Shown here in pieces: positions 41,568 through 54,897 of a DNA stretch of 64,000 nt. A program made the translations under genes and the position numbers. Where the stretch lies: contig CP114122.1 of NCBI GenBank assembly GCA_029959195.1, positions 1 through 64,000 of the forward strand. The letters are read 5' to 3'. How positions within the stretch are numbered: the stretch's first letter is position 1; every line of letters begins with the position of its first letter. The notes below the pieces were generated by a model, which did no database searches, was not told the DNA's origin, and was given only the letters and a program-made list of their open reading frames with translations. Origin of the DNA: Dictyophora rubrovolvata. Its lineage: Eukaryota > Basidiomycota > Agaricomycetes > Phallales > Phallaceae.

Positions 41568-44287
41568 ATGCCGCCGAAACGCAAGTCTGTCACTTCGACT
41601 TCCACGACCACTACGGCGACGGCTGGAACGTCGACCGTCAATTCGCCACCTGCAAGGAGGAGAGGACGGCCTCCGATTTTACGCAATAATGAAGCAAATG
41701 TTAGTGATGATCAGCCTCAGCCCAAACGACAACGAATGACCATGGACGACGTAGGGGCTTCTCAGGATTTAGACCCCCAATCTTTATCCGAAAGGACCAA
41801 TGATGCGAACGTTACATCCCGGGCTCAAGATATCTCTAAAGATCATACCCAGAGTGGTATCACTTCCGATCTTGGGCAGAAGGAACCGCAGCTTCCGTTT
41901 TCACACCCTGAAACAGCAACAACAGCACCAACAGACGAAGAAGATGATGGAGAATTTTCGACGGGGTTGCGCAAAGAAAGCTCCGAGAGTCCAGCCAAAA
42001 AGACACGTGGAGTTGTACAAAGACGGGGGAAGGGAGTATTACCGGCGACGCGCTCCAGTCCAAGAAAACAGCCGCAACAACAGCTACAAGCGCGACATGA
42101 ACATCTGCAGGGAGGCGACGCCGGTATTGCTACTATGAATGAATCCTCTCTACAGTCTTCGCCACCGCCGGCATCATCATCCTCGTTGCCATTACCGTCC
42201 ACATCGACACTGCCGCTATCACTACCACCAGTAAAGCGTAAACGAGGCAGACCTCCGAAAGCAGCGACGACACTTTCTCGTGTTGCTACTGATTCTCAAT
42301 CTTTACCGGATCAGACCGTAGTAACCGCAGACATATCAGAGCGAAAACAAACGAGATCAACTGTTACCTTCATTGCCACTGCCACTGCCGCCTGTAGGGC
42401 AAACGAAGAACAGACGTCTTCTCCGATGAACGGTGACGCTGTTGGCCCCGTGGGTGTTGGTCCTTCGGATAGTGGTGGAAGAGGTACTGACCCCTCTGCG
42501 GATGACGACGACAGCGATGCCCCAGCGGCAATTGTTCCATCGCAAGTTGTCACTGGACCCGATCAGACTCCTGCTCTTGACGAGATCGCACAACAGCAAA
42601 TGCCTCGACTGCCGCCTTTAAGCCCTGAACACCATGCAGCCGTCTCGTCCGGTATGGACATTTCAGCACACCCTCATTCTCATCCACACCTTCAACCTCA
42701 TACCCACCCTTCATCACTCTATCCTCCTTCGATGCCATATACATATACTTACTCTCATCATGGCGCACCCAGCGGTCACTATCCTTTCCCACATCCACCC
42801 CCACCTCCACCGTCTGGGCACCCTTATTCATCTTCCGCATCTCAAGGTGGTGGTGGAATGGATTACTCTCCTAATTTTCCCACTACTTCGGGCGGATCTT
42901 TCACCAACACTTATCCCCATCATCACCCTCATGCTATCCTGGATCCCAACGCCCCGCATGGAAATCCCTTTCCACCGCCAGGCACTAGTCATATCGGTGT
43001 CCCGAGCTACACACAAAGCGTCTACGCCGTTCCTATACCAATTCCATCTCCACCTACACTTTCGACTGATCTTGAGGAGCGCGAGCGCAGCGAAATGCAA
43101 TTGGGTTTAGGCCCTAACCCATCAATGAACGGTGGCGGGAAACGTAAGGTCGTTTCTATTCCTTCAAATAGTGGTAAATCAGGCGGAAGAGCAGGTCGAG
43201 GAGATCACGTAGCTTGTCATTTCTGTCGAGGTAAATATCCCATTCACTGTCTGATTTTCTATTCTGACTCTTGTCAATGTCTAATTTAGGCAGGAAGCTT
43301 AAATGCGATGGTCGTCGACCTACTTGTGGGCACTGTTCTCTGCGGAACTTGGCTTGCGCGTATGATGATTTTATACGCCGAAGGGGGCCTGGCAAAAAGG
43401 AGAAGAACACTAAACGGAACCATAAGAGTCCGCATTCTACGATGTCTGATGCGGAAAATCAAAATCAGAGCCGGGACCAAAACATCATGCTGATCGGACC
43501 TGATATCGCGGATCCTGGAGGAGTGGGTGCAGTAGGAGCGGTGGCAGGACCATCAAACCAGGCCGAGGTTCTCGTGACTGTCCCATCGCAAGCTCAACCT
43601 CAACACGCACAAAATAGTATGTCTTCTATCCCTGCTTCAACATCTGCCCATGTGCAGTCCTCAACACAACCACAACCACAACCACACCGTCGACGGCGGA
43701 GAAATCCCACCAGTAATGTGGGCACAGCATCAGCACAGTCTAGCACAAGTATACTACGGTTCGATACGGCAGGTAACAATAGCGGCGATGGCAGCAGTGG
43801 CTCGGCAGGTATATTGTCAGGTCTCAAGCCCTCTGCTGTGGCGTACGCTGTTGAGACTAACGAAAGACTTCCCGTTAATGTCAATGTCGGCATGCCGAGT
43901 GTCGGGATAGACTATTATGCCTATCATCCCCATCATCACCAGCAGCATCATTCTCAACCTCACATGACCATTTCATATACTACGCCAGACCAAGCAGTTG
44001 GTTATTACGCGACTCAATCCCATTCTCACACGCACTCGACTACCACTGACCAAGGTCCCCAGCATGCGCATAATCACTACGCCTATGATGAAGCAAAAGA
44101 TGAAGACCATGATGACGAAGGCGATGAAGATGCAGACGGGGATACCGATGGACAGGGTATGGAAAGCCAACGTTCTCAGACTCAACAGCACTCGACGTAC
44201 GATCCACACCCACATTCACATCCTCACCACGCGTACGCGCCGCCGCCGTGGCTTACTGAACCACCTGGGACACATGCGCGGGTGTAA
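41568..44287 (+). CDS. Zn2Cys6 transcription factor with two AT-hooks, 886 residues
   Basis: Two exons, 41568-43230 and 43290-44287, join in frame across a 59-base intron. The start is ATG 41568 (MPPKRKSVTS). AT-hook motifs RRRGRPPIL (about residue 25) and KRKRGRPPK (about residue 225) precede a central binuclear zinc cluster at about residues 549-575, CHFCRGRKLKCDGRRPTC then GHCSLRNLAC. The intron splits the cluster between its second and third cysteines, a position seen in other fungal genes. The rest is disordered: Pro/Ser/His-rich, with TYSHHGAPSGH and HPHHHQQHHS runs, and an acidic patch (DEDHDDEGDEDADGDTDG). The expected role is a sequence-specific nuclear regulator. Targets are unknown. 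Unlike many fungal Zn2Cys6 factors the zinc cluster is central, and I see no clear fungal regulator middle-homology domain. Confidence 0.9.
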
Positions 44288-47170
44288 TGGTGATGGCTAT
44301 AATGAGATGATAATGTTATGATATACGGTTTACTATACTTTTTTTTATTCTTCTGAGAAGCTGGTGTATTAATTCTGTAAGCGAATCATGACCGTTTCAC
44401 TATTATCCCTCATTATCTTATGTCACTGAAAGGATATACATTTCTGTTCCGATGCTACCCATTGGTTGCTTGTTTGACCTTGACCTTTGACAGGCACCCC
44501 CGTATCGTCAAGGCATTGTACTGACTACATTAGTCCCATTATCTTCTCAGACCTTCTGTTCCGCTCGCGCTCCTTCCTCTTTTTTCCCTCTCTTTCATGA
44601 CAATTTCCATCTGTTTGGATTCTTATTTTCCACTTCGCATCCTCACTGGCACCTTTTCCATTTAGACCCCACCCTCACCCCCACCTTCCTTCTTTCTGGT
44701 TCTCCAAATACTCTATGTTCCCTTTCATCGAACTTTATTCTCAGCTTCCTTCCTTCTTATACCTTCGCTCCTTTCATACTCGTTACGTAACGAATTCTTT
44801 CAATCTGTTGTTCCGCTTGTTTCGCCTTCACAGTTTGTTCAGCTTCCTGGAGGCTTTTCCACTGCTGGCAACTGGCCTTTCTTCAACTCCTGTTTTTCAG
44901 ACGCCTTGTGACTTTGTGATTTGTATCCTTATGTTTTTATGTTTTTCATTTCGCTTTTCTGTTTTCTTACGCCTCACTCTGAACATTTCTAAATCGGTAT
45001 AGAGCTTGCTATTTTTAAACTCACTCCGTGGTGTGTTTAAGTTTCCGACGCTCAAACAACGCGTCATGGGTTCTGCATTGTTCACCATACTAGTAAAGAA
45101 CGGTGATCAGAGAACTTAATCCTCCAGTAAGCTGAAACGTATCCCGTTTGATTGTAAAACTTGGGCTTGGTGAGTTTTTATAGTACATATTCAATACCTG
45201 ATATCCTAACTAGCTTTAACTACCTTGCTGTCTTGAAAGCATCACCGACGGCTATTGTCCTAATATCTAATCTCCTTATCAAGGTAAAAATAACGACGGG
45301 ATGATGTAGAATGAGCATAAATATGGCGACCGGTGTCCATCGGGTCACCACTAGCATCTTGTTCAGTATTTCAACCTTTTTTACCGACATCCAAAATGTG
45401 CATAGACACCTTCAACCGCAGAAAATTGAGGGGCACAAAAGCAATCAATGGTAGCTGATTATCTCGAAAACAGTGTTGAAAGATAACCTTAAATTCCAAC
45501 CTCAAAGACGACGTTCTCGCGTAGAGTTAATTGCAGAGTCTAGGTAGTACCTTGAACAAACGAGGTTGGCCCCGGCTTCGGATTCCGTAGAATAATTCAA
45601 TCAAACTCATTGACAGCACCACAAATCTGAACTTGAGAAATTCCTCGTTTTGGGGTCATACTGTGATTATGGGCCTGACTTTTTCAAACGCGCCTTTTTG
45701 ATTTTTGAATGACAAAACGTTCATCGCAGACATTAGAATTGGCAGTTGATGAAAGACGCATCCATTTACTCGTAAAACCTTGTGCCTTTTGTTCCCATAT
45801 CATCCGTATCTAATCTCACGAATGTTCTCTTGCATGTCGGGCATGTGTTGTAATAAGAGCTAGGGTGACTCCGTGCTTCAGCCTGAAGCTGAAGCTTAAG
45901 TGAAGGCTCGCGCTCAGCGCTCGGGGCTCCCTCTCGAGCATTGGAGAAAACCTAAATCGGGAGACCTTCAGATTCTTCATTGCGGCTGTAGAGCCTTGTA
46001 TTCATGTATGATCTGAGGGGTGGAACACGAGTTGCTCGGCAGTTTGTTAAAAATTCCGTTTACCGGCTTACTGGCTACGTCCTTACATTGCGAACAGCGA
46101 GCGTATTCCCACGTCCTGTACTATTATCAATATTTCCTAACAATTAAACATGTGCGCACCTGCAGGGATTGCATCATATATTTTGCGATTCTAGAATTCG
46201 TCCCGTTGTGGCCCCAACTCGTGAAAGGGTTTCGTATATATGTATGCACTTCTTTTCAGCCCATTCCAATTAAAGACGGTCGGTCAAACCACCACAGATG
46301 GCTTGGACGGTGCTGTGTCATCAGAATGTTAATCCTGACGAATGTCTTGCGAGGAGCGCTTGTCAGAGAGCTAGCAACGACTAGTTGCAACATTAGTCAA
46401 GCATATGGGATTAAGTACCATTCATCATCATCATGCTAGCTGAAAATTTGATAATGATAAGACCAAAAAAAACAGCTAGGACAGCTCAAAAGAACTTGCA
46501 ACGCATTGTGCAACCAATCATACAACAAAAACGTACCCGTTCATCGAAGGACACGCACGTGTGTAATCCGTGGAATTTGGTCTTTTCAAAAATGGCTCTA
46601 TATCCGACAACGACCAGACCTTATCTAGGTGGCAAATCATCCGCCAAATTTATAGAGTTGATGCCATTTGACAGTAGAAAGGCTAAGCACATACCCATAT
46701 ACACCATATACAATACACCGAGACTTTCTGGGTCGACACTTACACATGGTGAAAATACCTAATTTAGCACCGCATATCAATTTGCTCCGGGCTCTCCGCG
46801 TCTAAACGCCAATCAATTTCTAAGACTTGTAATCACACAGTTGTAATAGGCAGGTTAGTGAAAGAGTAGTAATACAAGTCCTTTTCAAATGCCAACGTGC
46901 AGACTTTATCTAATACAGCTCGCCTATGTAGATATACCTAAACCGGAAAAAGATAAACAACGACAGAAAATCACCTGTCCGGGGAATTAAATTTTTTTAA
47001 AAATTCAGGAAAAAAAAGAACAAAAATAAACCTCTTGCTCCCAAACTTCTCCAGGGTCTGCTATTAATACATTTTTTTTGGCCTTCTAGTTGTTTCTTGA
47101 CTTCGGATAACGTGAACGGTGATTTCCTAAGTGTAGCGGGACCTAAAAAAATGATAATTCTTCTACCCTT
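44288..47170. other. Long gap without a recognisable gene
   Basis: 44500-44960 is strongly pyrimidine-rich on the plus strand, like a promoter or leader region, but no gene follows it on that strand. CTTCAGCCTGAAGCTGAAG at about 45881 is partly palindromic. I find no coding pattern in the rest. Confidence 0.4.
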
Positions 47171-48279
47171 TTAGTCCATACTTAGTCGCCTTAACACGCT
47201 TGAGCTGTCTTCAATCGCGGACATGGCATCAAAAGTTGATATAGACGGGAGGGAGTTGGGAGGCGGGGAGCAAGATAAGTCTGGAATAGGTGGGAGAGAC
47301 GTCGAAATCGATTTGGTTAAGTCATGTGGCAAGGCCCTATGATGTCCGCCATACCCTCCATCTGTCCACGAGCGCTTTCGTGAGGATGACGAGGGGGAGA
47401 CCGAGACCAACGGAGTTCCGTTAGTGAGAGCTGCATTTGCATTACCCACGGTGATTGTCTGGTTGGTTGCACCTGCAGTTAATGTGGGATGGGAATTCGC
47501 TCGGTTATAGTAGCGTGATGATGATGAAGGTGGAGCCGAAGATAATGGTGGTGAAGGGCTGAAAGTGTTACTCCATGTTATCGAAGGGGCTTATTTTAGG
47601 GACAAATGTTTAACAATAAGAAAAGCGGTTTTTTTTTTGAGAAAAAGGAGGTAAGAAAGAGGGAAGGCGGTTGGGGTAATGGAATTTATAGACGGACGGA
47701 AAAGATTCTTCGACGTACTTTGTGAATAGGATTGGTGTAGGTCTTCGTTGTACTCGTTATACGCCTATATGCTGAATAGTCAGACATGGCGACTTGAAAA
47801 CGATGGAAAGGAGGTTAATAAAAAGAAATTATGTACGTGAAACGCATTATGGCTTTCCGAAACGCCTTCGAAAGGAATAAACGCGATATTATCGTCTGAT
47901 TGTTGTTTTGCATATCGGCATTCCGAGTTCGCTTTGATACAGCCCTCGCAAGGTCTTTTTCCGTCGCATTTTTTCTTTCTCGATTGGCTGTTGGGTGAAG
48001 AAATGATTAAGATATACTCTCAGGCGACAAACGGATGATAGAACGATGAAATAAAATCGTGGAAGGCAGCGAAAAGAGTATACCGCCGTGTGCTTACCAT
48101 CTGACGCAAGCCTTCCTATTGTGAGGTCTTCGAGGTTGATGCTTGTTTCTAGGATCTTGATAGACGAACTGGTCCTCCATTACTTCGGAATGAACAACAG
48201 AAAAGCCAGAAGAAAGAGGATGCAAAGAGTGTAAACCTTCCAAGCGTTTTACATTGAATTTGGTTCTCCGACTAAACAA
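47171..48279 (-). CDS. Zn2Cys6 transcription factor (second)
   Basis: The first exon (48098 to 48177, or to 48279) ends in KACVR plus TG of a split Cys codon, and the second starts at 47987 with C. Joined, they give ACVRCQSRKKKCDGKRPC then EGCIKANSECRY, a perfect fungal binuclear zinc cluster. The best start is MEDQFVYQDP (about 48177). Further exons are less certain: SDYSAYRRITSTTKTYTNPI (about 47700-47780) and a Ser/Pro-rich C-terminus ending SSVLRRLSMD (47171-47449). Likely a nuclear DNA-binding regulator of modest length (about 250-280 residues). It lies 2.1 kb from an aldo-keto reductase gene on the same strand, which it might control, but nothing in the sequence shows this. Confidence 0.78.
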
Positions 48280-50390
48280 TCCAAGCGGAGAGGGTATGAA
48301 AAAAAAGGGAAGAACGTCTGGGGTTCTTTTTTTTTTCTTTTCTAATGGCTAAAAGCTTCTTTCAATTGGGTTGGTCAAAAGAGAAGAAAAAAGTTCCGGA
48401 TAAGCCTTCCCGATTTAGAAGTCGCTCCGTGGTTGTTTGTTGGTCCGGATATTATCTGATAAAAAGACCAAAAATAATTTGTCCAAAATTAATATGTGTA
48501 ATATTCTTCAAGGAGACACGAGCGCGGGAAGGAAAAACAGTTTCAAGAGAATTCTAAAATTCCTTAGACCTCGGTCCAGCTTGCATCTCGAGTTTTGGGT
48601 GGGCGGCGAGTGAAAATTTTTTATCGCCCGACTGTCTGTTATTGTTTTGTCAACGCTTCCATTATTGCTTCTTTTTTTGTATCAAACCGGCACCGCCATT
48701 TCTCATAAATTGACAGCAAACCGTGGTGCCTTGAGCTAAGCTTAAATTAGCATCAAAATTACGAAATTCACGGCACGGTCTTCGGCTCCTCCTAAAAGGA
48801 GCTTCGTCCTTTAGAGACAGGCATTGGTCGATATGTCAAATTTAGAATTCAACTTGAATGAACTAAACTTAGGGCCCTGAGATACAAAAGGAATAGGTGA
48901 GCGTAAACATATTAGATTAGTATATTTTATTTATGTATGTAATGTAACACGGGAAGATAGGCGACTCTAAGGCGGCAGACTGTATGGACTCTACTACTAG
49001 TATGGAGAGTTTCCTGGTTAGTTTTTTGACATTTAACCATTTTCGTATGTCATTTCACACTGTTCCTTCTCCGATTTTGCTGTGCTTTCGAAGCTAAATA
49101 TCCTTCTTTGAGAAGAAAAACTTCGAGTAGCTAGCAGTGACTAGGGCCTTGCTACTTAGCACCGCTTTAACTTGTTAAGGCTAGCTCTTTTGATTTGATT
49201 TATCTGTGAAAAAACGCAAACCAGGTGCGTTGTTTGGCAAGTACGCCGTCTGAACTCATTGTCGTAACAATATCGGTGCTGCCGTAACCTTTCAGCTCCG
49301 CAAATCGTGTGTATCAAGTGTGTATCAAAGCCAAGTTCCTCAGGAAAGCACCAATGCCCGTTTACTTCCGTGAGAATGATTTGTTCTGTAGCCAGATTTT
49401 AAGAGTGTTTTGATGTCTTTGTCTGATTAAAATGAGCGAGAATCAAAGAATAATTTCAGATAATCGGCATAACTGCTATATTTGAAGTCGATATCACTCG
49501 CCTGTTCACTAAAAACCCAGTGTGAAAGTCCAGTAGGCCGGCGTTTTTCGGCGCTGCATTCAGTAAACAGCGTCGACATTCTTGATCCAACTTCCTACGG
49601 TTCTTTGAATTCATCCTCTTCTAATATAACAAGTAGGAAGCATTTTACGAAACATTGGTTACGCTATATGGCACAGCCACTGCATTCTTTTCTATTAATC
49701 TGGTTCACGGATGAACGCTAATTAGATTCTCAATTCAGCCCATTAGAGTTCACAAATCCCTTTGTTTCAGCACTCTTAATAGAGTATTGTGCGCCAACGT
49801 GTAATGATGATTGAATTGCCATTAGCATTACATTTTGGCTAACAAATTCAAATGTAATCCGACTCAAAGAACACCGTAACTCCGCGAATCCCCTCCAAGC
49901 TCACGAGGTTGAGCTTTGTCGTTATAACCCGATACTTTGAATCAGGCCTTCAGACTGAAATTTTCAGTATCTATTTTCCAAACATCTCTGTCCGCTCTCG
50001 ATCCCGATCACGAATGCGATTCACCATACATAATCGGTCACGGTAATTAGTTGTTGGTATCGGAGTCGCCGGCTAACAGTCAAATTAATATTGCGTCGTC
50101 GGCGACGACGCATTAGTATAGTATTAGTAAAAATATTTATAATTCTGTATATAAAGCTCTATATTTTCGAGCACTAAAGTTCTATCTAAATCATAACCGC
50201 TAGTTGCGACATTAGTCAAGTCAAAGCAAATCCAAAACGGGCTGCAAGAAGTTATGTGCGTAGTTTTGCCACTTCCTAAGGCAATTGTGTGTACTTTCAA
50301 AGGTTGACCAAACATTCACTTCTCAGAAATACATTTACATATACGAATAATCCATCTTGACAACTTATTCAACACATTTGTCTTCACACT
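48280..50390. other. Long gap without a recognisable gene
   Basis: No coding pattern. It contains the GC palindrome at 50092 and a 21-base word at about 50192 that recurs with one change at about 46381. Confidence 0.4.
50092..50112. other. Perfect CpG-rich palindrome (10-bp stem)
   Basis: TGCGTCGTCG at 50092-50101 and CGACGACGCA at 50103-50112 are exact reverse complements around a single G. It sits in AT-rich surroundings and is followed by an ATTAGTATAGTATTAG stretch. It could be a binding site or a cruciform-forming element. It is too far from a gene start to call a terminator. Confidence 0.6.
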
Positions 50391-51805
50391 TCAACCCCAC
50401 AAACCAGTCGTATCAGCTCTATACCTGTTTCCCTTCACCGAAAATTTGGCTAAAACAGCATCAATCTCCCCCTTCTCGCTTTCCGTGAGAATAATATCGC
50501 CTGCGGTTAGATTTTCCAGAGTTCTAGTGTTTTTTCTGAAAAAGAAGTCTCCATGAGTAACCGAAATTTGCGGCGGAAACTTTCACCTACGAAGAGCCTG
50601 GTATAGGAACAACGTGGTCACCTAGAGAACGAACCCACGCCAGAGCTAATTGGCCTGAAGTGACGCCTCTTCTTGCTGCAATTGATCGCAAAGCGTCGAC
50701 AAGTTTCAGGTTGTGGTTAAAATTCTAATATTATTTATCAGAAAGACAATTAATACCAAAAAAAAAAACGGCGGCAATGATATTATACAAACCTCTGGCA
50801 GGAAGCGATCAAAATGTCGCCTCATGTCCCCTTCTGGAATATCTTCTAGTTTCGTAATTTGTCCGGTGAGAAAACCGCGCCCGAGTGGACTATACGCTAA
50901 GACGGTGATATTAAGTTCGGCGGCCGCAGCGATGACTGACATTTGAATAAGAAGTAAGCCAAATGATTGCTTGGGAGTTTTGAACTAAACCTTTCTTAGT
51001 TTCTTCTTCGTAAGACCACGGCGACACTTCTATCTCAACAGATGCAATAGGATGAACGGCATTCGCTCGTCTCAATGTTTCTGCACTGCATTCGCTGAGC
51101 CCGATATGATCGAATTTTCCTTCGTCGATGAGAATCTTCATGTTCTTGACCGCTTGTTCTATAGAGACTCTATTGTCAACTCGAGCGCTTTCGAATATAT
51201 CTACGCGTTTTGTGTTTTCTAGCTTCGCGTTAATATTATCGATGGACCGACGTAGGTTTTCCAAGCTGCGGACAGCAATGAGATGCTACAGGTATGCGAA
51301 AGAGCAAGAAAAAAGGCGACATACGAAGCATCACACCGGCCTAATTCGGTACTCATGCCACCCTAAATAATAAAACAGACTAAGCATCCATCACTCAGGA
51401 GCAACAAAGCACATTTGTACCTTCACACATAGAATTGTCTTATCAACATACTCTGGGTATTTCTTATAGAAGCGCGCCAGGAGTTCTAAATTGGCCGCAG
51501 ATAGGTTTTGACCATAAAATTCACCTTAAATCAATGATCAGTACCAAGATATCAGCCTATCGACGCTGGACTCGCACCGCTATTCAATAAGACTTTGGCC
51601 CCTTTCGCAGCGTCGACACCTTGTTTGATGGACTCAAAGGCTTGTTCATCAGGAACTGGTGTCGGTGTCCACCTGAGAGAAAACATAAGCACATATCAAA
51701 TGAAGATATACCGATTCATACGAACGTCATCATCATAAGACCATGTCCTATCGTGGCAATGTGGACGCCCGAAGCTGTACCACCTAGTGCGATCGTAGCA
51801 ACCAT
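50391..51805 (-). CDS. Aldo-keto reductase, pyridoxal-reductase type (AKR8-like)
   Basis: From ATG 51805 about seven exons join: MVATIALGGTASGVHIATIG, then WTPTPVPDEQAFESIKQGVD, GEFYGQNLSAANLELLARFY, KYPEYVDKTILCVKGG, GKFDHIGLSECSAETLRRAN, LAYSPLGRGFLTGQI, RRGVTSGQLALAWVRS, and an end at TTGLWG (stop 50391-50393). GEFYG...KYPEYxDKxxLxVKGG is characteristic of yeast pyridoxal reductase (Plr1) relatives. The catalytic Tyr (GEFYG) and Lys (CVKGG) are visible, and the LAYSPLGRGFLTG and LALAW blocks that hold NADPH are intact. The product is about 330 residues, the usual length. It is a cytosolic NADPH-dependent reductase of pyridoxal or other aldehydes. The gene looks whole. Confidence 0.87.
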
Positions 51806-53685
51806 ACTAGTGATTCAGAAGGCAGTTGCGCAGTTTTCCAACTTGAATTCTTTCTCCTTCCTTTTATACGAATGTAAAGACGGCAGAAGTGTAATGCGTG
51901 TACATTCTGCTACTTGCCGGGATTTCCGACCCTCACGGTTCTTCTTGAGTAATAATCTCGTTGTTCTGAGGGTTCTGACATGGACGCGTCATATGTCATA
52001 AGCGGGCCGACCGCGGCTTAGGGCACAGATGATATAAGACGCGGAAGCATTTACATCCGCTCAGCGTCGTTCATCTCTTACTAAACATCAATTCAAGCAA
52101 AGTGAGCATCAAAGCCTATCGCTAGTTGGTATTGCTTACTTGACTATCAGAACAGTATCATTTTTAATGTTTGAACTACCTCCGATAATATACGTCAGAT
52201 TTGCCGTGTTTCTTCACGCGTTGCGTATGCTTCCCGAAAGTGCATGCTTGCTAAGACTGTTTGTCCTGTGCATGCATTTCATTACCCACAGATTATCCTC
52301 GCGTCCTTCTACCGGTTGTTCCCGCTTTTGACTGCCAATAGTCTCCCATTTACTACTTCCATGTTTTCAAACACCAGATCCTTATCACTCCAACGAGCCT
52401 GGGACCCCCCTTCTTCTGAACCAACCGCAAACGACTTTGCATCCCTCGCGTTATTGTTAAGAGACCAGAAGTTCAACCGCCCTGGCAGCGGACGACATCA
52501 TACATGTACGTATACCTGAGATTTGTTTTTTCGACTGATGTATTTCATCTGTGTGAAGTTGAAGGTATATATTATTGTTCTCTAAATACAGGGTATAGCA
52601 TACTAAAGAACATAACAAACTCGGAACATGCAGAAAGGACACAACATGACGACACTCGGCGGGGCACCTTGGTAGTGTTTTCCTTATATCCTAAGCTATA
52701 CTAAACATATTAACAAAACATTATTTCATGTTGGAGTGAAAGTGACTGATCAAACCACGACGTAGAGATGCGACAGAATAAAAGTGAAGACGGACGGTGC
52801 TGACGCCACTTTGGTTCTACTCTGAGAAATAAGACAAACTTGCGTTCAAGCTGAGTAAGTGTTACAACATGGTCATTTCTGATTTGTTCCCACGGAGCTA
52901 GCGGTGTAAAAGGTCAGTGGATGAAAATCCATACTACATAGTAGGATGTTTTGAAAACTGCGGGGCGTACCTGGCCGAACGGCCCGATGGGCTTTTGCGG
53001 CACTATCACATACATACACAAATACAAATAAGCGAGGTTGCAACAAGAATAGAAACCCATAGTGGAGAAGGAGTCTCCCGGAGAAACGATTATCCATTTT
53101 TTATGTAACACCGACTAGTGACATGTTGACAGTTCTTTACACCCGGCACAATTGCCAGGCAAGTCTTCCTGGTAAATTTTGGCAACACTAGATGTCGGCG
53201 GACTTCTGGCACTTCCGCCGCCAGGGTTTGATTTCTCCTCTAAATAGATTCACATGAGTGGCCAGGGATTAGAAAGGAACAAATGAATGCTGTAAATGCT
53301 GGACATTACATTGCACTGTGATGTGGCGGTGCGCTGCTAGAGCAGTGAAGCTAGTGAATATTGAATATTGATGATTGATATTGAGGCCTTGAGGCGCGAC
53401 GTGCGTCGTAGTTTCGTAACTGGCAGCATGCGCCTGGGAAAACTATTGCCAAAGGACCACCGCACAAGCTCTGCGAAGCAGTCATTTCCAAAATTCTCAG
53501 CCTTATATAGATAATTATTGCTTGAACTTTTTTTCGTCCGCTTTCAGCCCCTTTCCTTTCTCCCACTCTTCACGTCAAAAGGGAAGATCCGTCGGCTCCA
53601 CTTTGATGAACCAATGCAAGTCGTCACTTTTCTCCTCCGCCCGTTTTTAGCTGACGCTCTCTCGTACACCTAGGTTCACCGGTTA
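51806..53685. other. Long gap without a supported gene
   Basis: Short open stretches (for example 52360-52510, MFSNTRSLSLQRAWDPP) could be stray exons, but I could not extend them. Confidence 0.35.
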
Positions 53686-53689
53686 TACC

Positions 53690-54897
53690 ATACGATATTT
53701 TCCATTCAGCTGTCATTCTTGAAGTGATTTTGGACTACCTCCATTCGGTACTCATAACGGGAGAGGATTCAGATGTCTCATGGAACGCTTTCACGACGCT
53801 TCCTTTAGTGTGCTCCGAGTTCAACAGGTCCTGTCGAACTTACTGTAGAATGATTTTAGGATTCAAGAGTGAAGACTATACTTCCGAACAGGCTCAGGTG
53901 CGTCAATAGCCAATGATTAGATTTGTGTTTGCGGATTTTAAAACTTGATTTCGCAGGTCATCTACTCTCGCGCGAGGGATTCATGGTCACGCGCGAGGGG
54001 ATTAGTCGGAGATTCCGAAGATGATCTGATCGTCCGATATAAAGAACTGATGGCGAATGAATCCCTTATTCAAATTTACATTTGTCTTTCCTATTCACGT
54101 CGGTTCATGAATTTGGATGTTCTTTCGCCGCTGTCCCGCCGTAGAGGAAGCGCTTTCTTGCCGCCTAATTTGAAACCGATAGAATCATTTGCGGAACCAA
54201 AAACTTCATCAGACGAAGACAAAGAGGCTGGTTCCCAAAGGATGCGGGACGAAAGGATGCATAGACTATTCATGCCGTTGACTTGCGTCATGAAACTTTG
54301 TGATAAAATCTCTCTACCAAGATTGACACGAAGGATCGCTGGATTCACTGCGGATATCGCTCCTTATTACACCACAAGTGAGAAATTTTCATTTTTAAGG
54401 ATAACTCGGCTGTGGTTTAATACGACGGAAACTTCTTTTTACCCTTCTGATTTAGCTCCTGTTCTCCTCAAATATGCTCAAGACCTAGAAAGCTACCTTA
54501 ACGAAGACTACCCGGTTTCCTTAGTGCGTCGCACGTTTTTGATATTTCCCGGTATTTAATTCACTTCAACATTTCATAATTAGGATGTTCTGGCCGGTTG
54601 GGTACTCCAATCCCTCAATCTCATCACTGAGGTGGACGTTTTTTTTGAACAATTCGTAGAAAGCGGTCGTGTGGTTTCGTCATTTCTGCAATCAAACAGA
54701 ATTCCTAAATGTATTTACGAGGTGAAAATATACTTTCCCTCGAATCGAAACCCAGAGTATTCACCTTTTTTTCTTATCAGGTAGTGGAACTTCCACGTCT
54801 TATAGCACAAGTCTCGCAGAGGGACTGGGGGGAGGACTCGGAACGGATACGTAACGCCGCTGATGAATTCATAACAAAACTGAACACCCTCGACTAA
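53690..54897 (+). CDS. F-box-like protein, function unknown
   Basis: The frame opens near VIPYDIFHSAVILEVILDYL and runs through NAFTTLPLVCSEFNRSCRTY, which fits the pattern of a fungal F-box (Pro-x-x-Ile/Leu near the start, then LVCxxFxxxCR). Exon 1 ends at 53897. Exon 2 (53957-54523) and exon 3 (from 54584) join in frame: IYSRARDSWSRARGLVGDSE, DKISLPRLTRRIAGFTADIA, then DVLAGWVLQSLNLITEVDVF. A last exon from about 54781 gives VVELPRLIAQVSQRDWGEDS and stops at 54897. The true start and the exon 3/4 join are not settled. F-box proteins select substrates for SCF ubiquitin ligases. The substrate is unknown and I see no leucine-rich repeats. Confidence 0.6.

Noticed and set aside
42634-43110. His/Leu-rich alternative plus frame inside the AT-hook regulator gene
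   Set aside because: It is an out-of-frame reading of the low-complexity Pro/His/Ser region of the real gene.
44500-45002. Open pyrimidine-rich frame (Phe/Leu/Ser-rich)
   Set aside because: Composition alone explains the open frame; no splice or motif evidence.
22694-48840. 16-base match AGACAGGCATTGGTCG at about 22694 and 48819
   Set aside because: Flanks are unrelated, and a single exact 16-mer in 64 kb is weak evidence for an element.
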